Of a stretch of 7,458 bases of DNA, positions 1 to 5,332 are shown one piece after another. The stretch is taken from assembly GCA_900555435.1 (NCBI GenBank), contig USLH01000112.1:1-7458 (forward strand), read 5' to 3'. How positions within the stretch are numbered: the first letter of the stretch is position 1; each line of letters begins with the position of its first letter. Source of the DNA: an uncultured Oscillospiraceae bacterium. Lineage in GTDB: Bacteria > Bacillota > Clostridia > Oscillospirales > Ruminococcaceae. The notes beneath the pieces are model-generated. The model searched no databases, was not told the origin of the DNA, and saw only the letters and a list, made by a program, of their open reading frames with translations. The position numbers and the translations under genes were made by a program.

Positions 1-402
1 TGCTCGGACATGACGCGCACCGTCGCCGTCGGCATGCCGAGCGACGAGATGCGCACCGTATACCAGACCGTGCTCGACGCGCAGCTGGCCGGCATTGCCG
101 CGGCAAAGGCCGGCGTGACCGGCGAGCGTGTGGACGCCGCCGCGCGCAAGGTCATCACCGATGCGGGCTACGGGGACTGCTTCGGTCACAGCTTCGGGCA
201 CAGCCTCGGGCTCGACATCCACGAGCACCCCATCGCCGCGCCCGGCGCGCACGCAAAGCTGCCGGAGCACACCGTCATCTCCGCAGAGCCCGGCATCTAT
301 CTGCCCGGCAAATTCGGCGTGCGCATCGAGGATGTGCTGCATCTGACGGCCGATGGGGCGGAAATTCTCACACGAAGCCCGAAAAATCTGATCATTCTGT
401 AA
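1..402 (+). CDS. Xaa-Pro aminopeptidase (M24B), 3' fragment
   Basis: This is the C-terminal 133 residues of an aminopeptidase P-like metallopeptidase. The family removes an N-terminal residue that precedes proline, using a two-metal centre in the cytoplasm. The frame is open to the left edge, so the start lies outside the window. Visible residues match the M24B pita-bread fold. CSDMTRT at residues 1-7 carries the second metal-ligand Asp (D3), GHSLG carries ligand His67, H74 in DIHE fits the conserved second histidine, and E96 (AEPGIY) and E110 (RIED) fit the two glutamate ligands. The other Asp ligand would lie just upstream, outside the window. The frame ends at TAA 400-402, shortly after the last motif as is usual. 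A peptidase of this family precedes efp in Bacillus subtilis and many Firmicutes, which supports the call. Codon use is strongly GC-ending. Confidence in the family is high; exact substrate specificity is not visible. Confidence 0.93.
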   Translation, partial: CSDMTRTVAVGMPSDEMRTVYQTVLDAQLAGIAAAKAGVTGERVDAAARKVITDAGYGDCFGHSFGHSLGLDIHEHPIAAPGAHAKLPEHTVISAEPGIYLPGKFGVRIEDVLHLTADGAEILTRSPKNLIIL

Positions 403-410
403 ATATCCGC

Positions 411-439
411 TTGTCAAACCAGGCAATATCGTGTAAACT
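411..439 (+). promoter_or_regulatory. Sigma-A-like promoter for efp
   Basis: TTGTCA at 411-416 (5 of 6 to TTGACA) is followed after 17 bases by TAAACT at 434-439 (4 of 6 to TATAAT). This gives a leader of about 38 bases before efp. The AT-rich gap after the peptidase stop fits a promoter. No terminator-like hairpin separates the peptidase from efp, so read-through is also possible. Confidence 0.5.
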
Positions 440-483
440 ATATAAGATTTTTGATTCTAATTATTCTTGAGGAGGATTCCTAT

Positions 484-1041
484 ATGATTACAGCAGGCGA
501 TTTCCGCAACGGTGTTACGTTCGAGATGGACGGCCAGGTCATGCAGGTCGTCGAGTTCCAGCACGTCAAGCCCGGCAAGGGCGCGGCCTTTGTGCGCACG
601 AAGATGAAAAACGTCATCACCGGCGCCGTGACCGAGACGTCCTTCAACCCTACCGCCAAGTTCGAGAGCGCCACCATCGACCGCAAGACGATGGAATACA
701 GCTACAACGACGGCAACCTCTATTACTTCATGGATCCCGAGACCTATGATCTCGTCCCCATCGACGAGAGCGCCCTCGGCAGCAACTTCCGCTTCGTGAA
801 GGAGAACATGGAGTGCACCATCAGCTCCTACAAGGGCAAGGTGTTCCAGGTCGAGCCGCCCACGTTCGTCGAGCTCGAAGTGGCCGAGACCGATCCGGGC
901 TTTGCCGGCAACACCGCCACCAACGCCACCAAGCCCGCCACGCTGGAGACCGGCGCCGAGATCAAGGTGCCGCTGTTCATCGACGAGGGTGAGATGATCC
1001 GGGTGGACACCCGTACCGGTGAATACATGGAGCGTGCCTAA
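484..1041 (+). CDS. efp: Translation elongation factor P
   Basis: EF-P binds ribosomes stalled between the P and E sites and promotes peptide-bond formation at consecutive prolines. The product is 185 residues, the usual length. Residues 1-62 form the KOW-like N-terminal domain. Its tip loop, HVKPGKGAA, places Lys32 at the position modified in other bacteria (5-aminopentanol in B. subtilis). Two OB-fold domains follow, with typical segments such as YYFMDPETYD near 80-89 and the C-terminal signature region near 146-185 (ATLETGAEIKVPLFI, then RVDTRTGEYMERA). ATG at 484 is chosen because GAGGAGG at 469-475 lies 8 bases upstream and the protein then begins MITAGDFRNG as in the family. An in-frame TTG at 451 would precede this Shine-Dalgarno site and is not the start. 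The gene lies between the peptidase and a CD1247-like gene. No modification enzyme gene is present in the window. Confidence 0.98.
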   Translation: MITAGDFRNGVTFEMDGQVMQVVEFQHVKPGKGAAFVRTKMKNVITGAVTETSFNPTAKFESATIDRKTMEYSYNDGNLYYFMDPETYDLVPIDESALGSNFRFVKENMECTISSYKGKVFQVEPPTFVELEVAETDPGFAGNTATNATKPATLETGAEIKVPLFIDEGEMIRVDTRTGEYMERA

Positions 1042-1056
1042 ACGTTCCCTTTTAAA

Positions 1057-1088
1057 GCCCGGCGAATGGGATGCCGGAAACCGGGCAT
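1057..1088 (+). other. Intercistronic hairpin between efp and zinc-ribbon gene
   Basis: GCCCGG at 1057-1062 can pair with CCGGGC at 1081-1086. CCGGC 1059-1063 with GCCGG 1073-1077, and ATGCC 1071-1075 with GGCAT 1084-1088, are alternative stems. No T-run follows, so a strong intrinsic terminator is unlikely. It may act as a weak attenuator or an mRNA-stability hairpin between two co-transcribed genes, or have no role. Confidence 0.3.
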
Positions 1089-1121
1089 ACTGCTGACAGT
1101 TTGCATTAAGGAGGTACCATT

Positions 1122-1571
1122 ATGGAACTGCTGGAGAAAGTTGCTTACCTGAAAGGCCTGATGAGCGGTCTGGAGCTGGAGGCGGACAAGAAGGAGACCA
1201 AGGTGTTCAACGCCATTCTTGACGTTCTGGACGATTTGGCTTCCACCGTCACCGATATGCAGGAAGAGACCGATGAGATGTGCGAGCTCATCGACGTTCT
1301 GGACGAGGATCTGGGCGAAGTCGAGAAGGTCGTCTACGGCGACGAAGACGACGACTGCGACTGCTGCGACGACGAGGACGACGAGGAGACCTACGAGATC
1401 ACCTGTCCCACCTGCGGCGAGACCATCTACATTGGTGAGTCTATGCTGGATGAGGGCGAGATGCAGTGCCCCAACTGCGGTCAGGATCTGGAGTTCGATC
1501 TGGACATCGACGAGGATCACGATCATGAGGACGGCTGCGGCTGCGGATGTGGCTGCGAAGACCACGAATAA
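1122..1571 (+). CDS. CD1247-like acidic zinc-ribbon protein
   Basis: This 149-residue protein resembles the Clostridia family named for the CD1247 N-terminal domain; its function is not established. Residues 1-72 look like a helical, probably coiled-coil N-terminal domain (MELLEKVAYLKGLMSG, then a heptad-like acidic stretch). Residues 74-90 are almost entirely Asp/Glu with CDCC at 79-82. A four-cysteine zinc ribbon follows: CPTC at 95-98 and CPNC at 116-119, 17 residues apart. The tail is acidic and His-rich (HDH at 133-135), then has alternating Cys-Gly with cysteines at 139, 141, 143 and 145. There is no arginine at all, and no signal peptide or membrane segment, so it is probably cytoplasmic. 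AAGGAGGT at 1108-1115 lies 6 bases before the ATG, a near-perfect Shine-Dalgarno. The 80-base gap after efp suggests co-transcription. Such proteins are sometimes labelled AraC regulators in databases; no HTH is visible here. Metal binding is inferred from the cysteines. Confidence 0.85.
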   Translation: MELLEKVAYLKGLMSGLELEADKKETKVFNAILDVLDDLASTVTDMQEETDEMCELIDVLDEDLGEVEKVVYGDEDDDCDCCDDEDDEETYEITCPTCGETIYIGESMLDEGEMQCPNCGQDLEFDLDIDEDHDHEDGCGCGCGCEDHE

Positions 1572-1580
1572 GGACAAAGA

Positions 1581-1594
1581 GGCGGGAAACCGCC
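1581..1594 (+). terminator. Short GAAA-loop hairpin after zinc-ribbon gene
   Basis: GGCGG 1581-1585 pairs with CCGCC 1590-1594 around a GAAA tetraloop, 9 bases after the stop codon. Only a weak TTGCGT tail follows, so this would be a poor intrinsic terminator. It could instead be a 3'-end stabilising hairpin. Confidence 0.35.
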
Positions 1595-1602
1595 TTGCGT
1601 CA

Positions 1603-1608
1603 TAGAAT
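1603..1608 (+). promoter_or_regulatory. Possible -10 element ahead of FMN riboswitch
   Basis: TAGAAT matches TATAAT at 5 of 6 positions and would start transcription about 1613-1616, directly at the foot of the aptamer, as expected for a riboswitch leader. No good -35 hexamer sits 16-18 bases upstream, so the call is tentative. Read-through from the upstream gene is the alternative. Confidence 0.3.
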
Positions 1609-1617
1609 TTGAAACCT

Positions 1618-1729
1618 TGTTTCGGGGCGGAGTGAAAGTCTCCACCGGCGGTAAAGTCCGCGAACACGCCATGCGTGCCGAACCGGTGAAACTCCGGTAC
1701 CGACGGTTACAGTCCGGATGAAAGAAACA
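1618..1729 (+). ncRNA. FMN riboswitch aptamer (RFN element)
   Basis: This segment matches the FMN-sensing RFN element, which represses riboflavin synthesis or uptake genes when FMN is plentiful. The closing helix P1 is TGTTTC 1618-1623 with GAAACA 1724-1729. Conserved blocks appear in order: CGGGGC after P1, a GGAG/CTCC hairpin (1629-1632 with 1640-1643) around TGAAAGT, ACCGGCGGT at 1644-1652, a variable arm near 1656-1678, the ACCGG/CCGGT hairpin (1682-1686 with 1694-1698), CCGAC at 1700-1704, and AGTCCGGATGAAAG at 1711-1724. The variable arm is short. The element lies in the ribU leader with a terminator directly downstream, which fits transcriptional control by premature termination. Confidence 0.96.
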
Positions 1730-1770
1730 CCTTTTCTGCGGGGAAAAGTCCCGTGGAAAGCTGCGTGTTG

Positions 1771-1804
1771 CGCCCACAGAAAACTTTCTGTGGGCGTTTT
1801 TGTT
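1771..1804 (+). terminator. FMN-controlled intrinsic terminator in ribU leader
   Basis: CGCCCACAGAAA at 1771-1782 is complementary over 12 bases to TTTCTGTGGGCG at 1785-1796, and is followed by TTTTTGTTT. The inner A-T pairs probably open to form the loop. It lies between the FMN aptamer and the ribU start, so it is the expected expression platform: FMN binding should favour this hairpin and stop transcription before ribU. An antiterminator probably uses part of 1731-1775, but I could not define one pairing with certainty. Confidence 0.92.
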
Positions 1805-1848
1805 TGCTCCGGCAGGCGGCGGGCAGCACCCGCAGAAAGGAAAAAAAC

Positions 1849-2460
1849 ATGGAAAACACCACCAAACCCACCTTTTCCGGTCAGAGCCGGATCCGCAAAC
1901 TGGTCATGACGGCGCTCTTATCTGCGCTGGCTACGGTACTCATGTTTGTGAGCTTCAGCGTCCCCTTTGTCCCCAGCTTCATCAAACTGGATCTGTCCGA
2001 GCTTCCCGCTTTGATCGCCGCATTCAGCATGGGGCCTCTGAGCGGGGTGGCAGTCTGCCTTGTGAAGAATCTGGTAAACCTGCTCTTTACCTACAGCATG
2101 GGGGTCGGCGAGCTTTGCAACTTTCTGCTGGGGGTGGCTTTTGTCCTGCCAGCGGGGCTGATCTATAAAAAGCGCAACGATCGGAAGGGTGCTTTGATCG
2201 GCGCACTGACCGGAGCCTTGACTATGGGGGTCATCAGCATCTTCATCAACTACTATCTGGTCTACCCGGTATACGCAAAGCTCCTGATGCCCATGGACGT
2301 GATCCTTGGAATGTATCAGGCGATCAACCCCAAGGTGTCGAACCTGTGGCAGGCGCTCTGCTTCTTCAATGCACCCTTTACCTTCGTAAAAGGGCTTATC
2401 AGCGTGGCGATCACTTTCTTGATTTATAAGCGCATCTCCCCTCTCATCAAGGGAAAATAA
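1849..2460 (+). CDS. ribU: Riboflavin ECF transporter S component RibU
   Basis: RibU is the membrane substrate-binding subunit that captures riboflavin. It works with a shared energising module (EcfA, EcfA', EcfT) that is not encoded here. The 203-residue protein has about six hydrophobic segments. Characteristic RibU sequence is seen at 46-80: KLDLSELPALIAAF, GPLSG, and KNLVNLLFT. An Arg/Lys-bearing N-terminus (RIRK, 14-17) precedes the first membrane helix. AGAAAGG at 1834-1840 lies 8 bases before ATG 1849. Longer in-frame starts near 1753 would lie inside the riboswitch expression platform and are rejected. Regulation by FMN is expected from the aptamer and terminator directly upstream. 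The gene is followed within 10 bases by its own terminator, so it is a single-gene unit. The riboswitch plus sequence motifs make riboflavin the confident substrate. Confidence 0.96.
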   Translation: MENTTKPTFSGQSRIRKLVMTALLSALATVLMFVSFSVPFVPSFIKLDLSELPALIAAFSMGPLSGVAVCLVKNLVNLLFTYSMGVGELCNFLLGVAFVLPAGLIYKKRNDRKGALIGALTGALTMGVISIFINYYLVYPVYAKLLMPMDVILGMYQAINPKVSNLWQALCFFNAPFTFVKGLISVAITFLIYKRISPLIKGK

Positions 2461-2467
2461 TCGACCG

Positions 2468-2496
2468 GCCCGCTGCGGAAAACGCAGCGGGCTTTT
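2468..2496 (+). terminator. Intrinsic terminator after ribU
   Basis: GCCCGCTGCG at 2468-2477 pairs perfectly with CGCAGCGGGC at 2483-2492 around a GAAAA loop, followed by TTTT and a further T-rich GCGTTTT. It starts 8 bases after the ribU stop and isolates ribU from the phosphate transporter unit. Confidence 0.93.
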
Positions 2497-2521
2497 GCGT
2501 TTTCGGGGCGGAAAAGCCTTC

Positions 2522-2538
2522 TGTAAAGTTCAGGTAAA
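2522..2538 (+). promoter_or_regulatory. Possible Pho-box-like direct repeat
   Basis: TGTAAA at 2522-2527 and GGTAAA at 2533-2538 are spaced by 11 bases start to start, one helical turn. Read on the other strand they are TTTACC and TTTACA with 5 bases between, resembling the TT(A/T)ACA repeats with about 5-base spacing bound by PhoP in Firmicutes. They lie just upstream of the promoter of a phosphate transporter gene. Two half-sites could occur by chance, and Pho boxes usually have more repeats, so this is suggestive only. Confidence 0.33.
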
Positions 2539-2553
2539 ATCTGCTGTCGGCGG

Positions 2554-2582
2554 TGTACAAACAATTTTGGGTATGCTATAAT
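2554..2582 (+). promoter_or_regulatory. Promoter for Na/Pi cotransporter operon
   Basis: A perfect TATAAT at 2577-2582 is preceded by TGC at 2574-2576, forming an extended -10. TGTACA at 2554-2559 (4 of 6 to TTGACA) is exactly 17 bases upstream. Transcription should begin near 2588-2590, giving a leader of about 90 bases before the ATG at 2678. The leader holds only a weak ACCC/GGGT hairpin (about 2650-2664) and no riboswitch I recognise. Confidence 0.75.
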
Positions 2583-2677
2583 AAACGTAAAAGTGTGAAA
2601 AAACTGCGTAAAACTCTCCCTTAGACATCGAAACTGTAGACAAGCAGAACCCAAAAATCGGGTATCGGAGGAACGGA

Positions 2678-4483
2678 ATGAGTATTCTGAACTTTATCAG
2701 CTTGGGAGGCGGACTGGCGCTTTTCCTGTTCGGTATGAACATTTTGGCCGGCGGCATGGAAAAGATCTCCGGCGGGAAAGTGGAAAAAGCCCTGGAAAAG
2801 CTGACCAGCAACATCTTCACCAGCGTGCTTCTGGGGGCAGGCGTTACGGCGCTGATCCAGAGCTCGTCGGTTACCACAGTCATCATCGTGGGCATGGTCA
2901 ACGCCGGCATTTTGAAGCTCCAGTCGGCGGTAGGCGTCATCATGGGCGCCAACATCGGCACCACCATTACGGGGCAGATCCTGCGCTTGGGCGACTTAGA
3001 AGGCAGCGGCAGCGCCATCCTCCAGTGGCTGAAGCCCAGCACCATTGCCCCGGTCGCAGCTCTGATCGGCATCGTATTGCTGCTGGCGGCGAAGCGCCCT
3101 GTGAAAAAAGTGGTGGGCGAGATTCTTTTGGGATTCGGCGTGCTGTTTCAGGGAATGTTCTCCATGGAGGCGGCCATGCAGCCCCTTCAAGAGTCCCCGG
3201 CTTTTGCCCGGCTGTTTGAAACTTTCCAGAACCCGGTCTTAGGCGTGCTGGTCGGCGCCGTGGTCACAGCTATTATCCAAAGCTCCTCTGCTTCCATCGG
3301 TATCCTGCAGGCGCTTTCCTCTACGGGGGCAATCACCTATTCGGCAGCCTTCCCCATCATCATGGGTCAGAACATCGGCACCTGCGTTACTTCCCTGATC
3401 TCCAGCATCGGCGCCAATAAAAATGCCAAGCGCACCGCCATGGTCCACTTGTATTTCAACATCATCGGAACAATCATTTTCCTGATCGGCGTTTACGGGC
3501 TCAATGCCATTGTAGGCGGCTTTCCCTTCTGGGACAGCCCCATCAACAAGGGCGGCATTGCCGATTTCCATACCCTGTTCAACGTTGGTGCGACCATTCT
3601 GATGCTCCCCTTCTATAAAGGGCTGGCTCGGCTTGCCGAGTGGACGGTCCGGGACAAGGCTCCAACCTCCAAGGAACTGATCCAGCCGGAGCTGAAGGAG
3701 GGTGCGGACCCTCTGGATCAGCGGTTCCTGTCCACCCCCGCCGTGGCGATCGGCCAGAGCCGGTCAGTCCTGGAGGAAATGGCTCGGGATGCGCTCTTCA
3801 ACTTCCAGCGGTCGTACACCTTGTTTCAGGAGTATGACTTAAAGATGGTGGAGACCATTCAGGCAGCGGAAGCAAAGATCGACCAGATGGAAGACCGGCT
3901 GAACAGCTATTTGAGCCAGATCAGTGAATGCGAGCTGACGGATCAGGAAAGCAAGGATGTCACCCTGATGCTCCGCCTGACGGTGGAATTTGAACGAATC
4001 GGCGACTACGCCATCAATCTGGTGGAGCGGGCGGAAAGCCTTTACGACAAGCACGTCAAGTTCAGCAGCAAGGCCATTCAGGAGCTGAACATCGTCTGCG
4101 CCGCCGTGGAGCATATCGTGGCTATGGCATACGAAGCCTTTAAAAACGACGATCTTTCTCTGGCAAGGCGGATCGAGCCGCTGGAGGAGACCATCGACGC
4201 CATTCAGGACACCTTGAAATACCGGCACATCAAACGTTTGAAGAGCGGAATGTGTACCATCGACGCCGGCCTTGTGTTCCTTGAGATCCTGACCAACATC
4301 GAGCGGATCTCCGACCACTGCTCCAACATTGCCGTCTACCTCATCGGACGGCATCAGGACGGTGAGATCCTCAACCGTCATGAATACATCAAAAAGGTCC
4401 ATCAGGGCAACGCCGAAGAATACAGCCGCTTGATGAAGAACTATATGGCTCAGTATATGGCGGCCCTTCCTTCGGAGGATTAA
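2678..4483 (+). CDS. Na/Pi cotransporter with C-terminal PhoU domain
   Basis: This 601-residue membrane protein is predicted to import phosphate with sodium. The N-terminal half (1-325) carries two inverted-repeat Na/Pi cotransporter units, each with the family QSSS motif (61-64 and 201-204) followed by a NIGT motif (92-95 and 232-235). These form the substrate and ion site in this family. Several further hydrophobic helices fill 120-160 and 255-312. The C-terminal part (about 355-590) is a soluble, helical PhoU-type domain with two E-x-x-x-D metal motifs: ERIGD at 439-443 and ERISD at 542-546. This domain order is common in bacterial NptA-like proteins, and the PhoU part probably modulates transport or phosphate signalling. 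GGAGG at 2667-2671 lies 6 bases before the ATG. The gene has its own promoter and is followed by a gene starting two bases after its stop. The direction and ion are taken from family knowledge. Confidence 0.95.
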   Translation: MSILNFISLGGGLALFLFGMNILAGGMEKISGGKVEKALEKLTSNIFTSVLLGAGVTALIQSSSVTTVIIVGMVNAGILKLQSAVGVIMGANIGTTITGQILRLGDLEGSGSAILQWLKPSTIAPVAALIGIVLLLAAKRPVKKVVGEILLGFGVLFQGMFSMEAAMQPLQESPAFARLFETFQNPVLGVLVGAVVTAIIQSSSASIGILQALSSTGAITYSAAFPIIMGQNIGTCVTSLISSIGANKNAKRTAMVHLYFNIIGTIIFLIGVYGLNAIVGGFPFWDSPINKGGIADFHTLFNVGATILMLPFYKGLARLAEWTVRDKAPTSKELIQPELKEGADPLDQRFLSTPAVAIGQSRSVLEEMARDALFNFQRSYTLFQEYDLKMVETIQAAEAKIDQMEDRLNSYLSQISECELTDQESKDVTLMLRLTVEFERIGDYAINLVERAESLYDKHVKFSSKAIQELNIVCAAVEHIVAMAYEAFKNDDLSLARRIEPLEETIDAIQDTLKYRHIKRLKSGMCTIDAGLVFLEILTNIERISDHCSNIAVYLIGRHQDGEILNRHEYIKKVHQGNAEEYSRLMKNYMAQYMAALPSED

Positions 4484-4485
4484 AA

Positions 4486-5157
4486 ATGAAGAAGATCCCG
4501 GTGGAGGAGAGCTTTTTTGTCGGTGCATTGCTGGCGCTGTCCGGCGGATTGGTGGACGTGTATACTTATCTGATCCGGGGCGGCGTCTTCGCCTTTGCCC
4601 AGACCGGGAATTTGGTTCTTCTTGGGATCCGGCTGGCGAGAGGGCAGCTTGGAGAATGCGTTCACTATCTGATTCCGATCCTTGCGTTTACGGTGGGCGT
4701 GATCCTGACCGAAGGGATCCAGCAGATCTTCAAAAACCACCCGGTCCTTTTGTGGCAGCAGGCAGCTCTTCTAACGGAGATCCTCATTCTGGCGGCGGTG
4801 GCCTTTTTCCCCATCGAAAAGGTTACGGACAACATGGCAAACATCGCCGTTTCCCTTGCCTGCGGCATTCAGGTGGAGAGCTTTCGGAAAATGGCCGGGG
4901 CGGCTTATGCCACCACCATGTGTACCGGAAATCTGCGCAGTGCGGCGGAAGCGCTCTTCCGCTTTTTTGCTACGAAAGACCCGGAAGTCCGCTGGGAGTG
5001 CCTGCGGTTTTACGGGGTGATCGGCGCTTTCGTCTGCGGAGTGATCCTTGGCGAAAAATGCGTCGAGTTCACAGGACGATGGGCAGTGCTTCTCTGTATG
5101 ATCCCACTGGCGGCAGCTTTAGGGATTTTATTTCGCCGGGAAAAAGAAACAGAATAA
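4486..5157 (+). CDS. DUF1275 (YoaK/UPF0700) family membrane protein
   Basis: This 223-residue protein matches the DUF1275 family, whose molecular function is not established. It has about six membrane helices. Family signatures are SGGLVDVYTYL (19-29) followed by FAFAQTGNLV (35-44), and a second TGNL at 147-150 after GAAYATTMC. The two TGNL sites suggest an internal repeat of two three-helix halves. Its ATG lies two bases after the upstream stop. GGAGG at 4475-4479 falls inside the last codons of the Na/Pi gene, so translation is probably coupled and the pair co-transcribed. There is no separate promoter. The stop codon lies within the left arm of a long terminator stem. A transport-related or small-molecule role is plausible from the fold and neighbour, but that is inference. 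Confidence 0.92.
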   Translation: MKKIPVEESFFVGALLALSGGLVDVYTYLIRGGVFAFAQTGNLVLLGIRLARGQLGECVHYLIPILAFTVGVILTEGIQQIFKNHPVLLWQQAALLTEILILAAVAFFPIEKVTDNMANIAVSLACGIQVESFRKMAGAAYATTMCTGNLRSAAEALFRFFATKDPEVRWECLRFYGVIGAFVCGVILGEKCVEFTGRWAVLLCMIPLAAALGILFRREKETE

Positions 5158-5198
5158 AGAAGCCGGAACGTTTTAGAGCGTTCCGGCTTCTTTATTCT
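5151..5198. terminator. Perfect 20-bp bidirectional terminator
   Basis: Bases 5151-5170 are the exact reverse complement of 5179-5198, with an 8-base loop TTTTAGAG. The stem has a GC-rich core (GCCGGAACG) flanked by A-rich and T-rich ends, so both strands end in a U-rich arm. It overlaps the DUF1275 stop codon (5155-5157) and lies between two converging units, fitting a shared bidirectional terminator for the phosphate operon and for the minus-strand GH3 gene. Confidence 0.92.
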
Positions 5199-5212
5199 GT
5201 AAAAAGATTCCG

Positions 5213-5309
5213 ATAGGAGGAAAATCGCCTATTTACGGGCTATAGGCAAGTGATGTGAGCAAAGTAAAATTCAGTGCGCCTTGAGATGTTTGCCGGAAAT
5301 AGGCCTATT
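5213..5309. repeat. ATAGG/CCTAT inverted repeats in the convergent gap
   Basis: The 134-base gap between the terminator and the GH3 stop codon has no gene. It holds repeated short half-sites: ATAGG near 5215, GCCTAT 5227-5232 pairing with ATAGGC 5242-5247 (9-base loop), and a perfect 12-base palindrome AATAGGCCTATT at 5298-5309. TGCCGG occurs on both sides of the palindrome (5291 and 5311). The arms are short, so chance is possible. They could be folding elements in the 3' region of the GH3 transcript. Confidence 0.35.
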
Positions 5310-5332
5310 GTGCCGGCTCAAGCCGTTATGAC

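Noticed and set aside
451..483. TTG start upstream of efp
   Set aside because: It precedes the GAGGAGG site used by ATG 484 and adds 11 residues not found in EF-P proteins.
1038..1667. 209-codon open frame on the minus strand opposite the zinc-ribbon gene
   Set aside because: It is the antisense of the Asp/Glu-rich codons, giving a Val/Leu-rich pseudo-protein. The plus strand has a strong Shine-Dalgarno site and a recognisable zinc ribbon.
1753..1848. Upstream extension of ribU to an earlier in-frame start
   Set aside because: It would translate through the riboswitch terminator, has no Shine-Dalgarno site, and adds residues unlike the RibU N-terminus. ATG 1849 has AGAAAGG at suitable spacing.
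3839..4528. 229-codon open frame on the minus strand within the Na/Pi gene
   Set aside because: It lies fully opposite the PhoU domain and shows no family motif; the plus-strand frame carries both E-x-x-x-D motifs.
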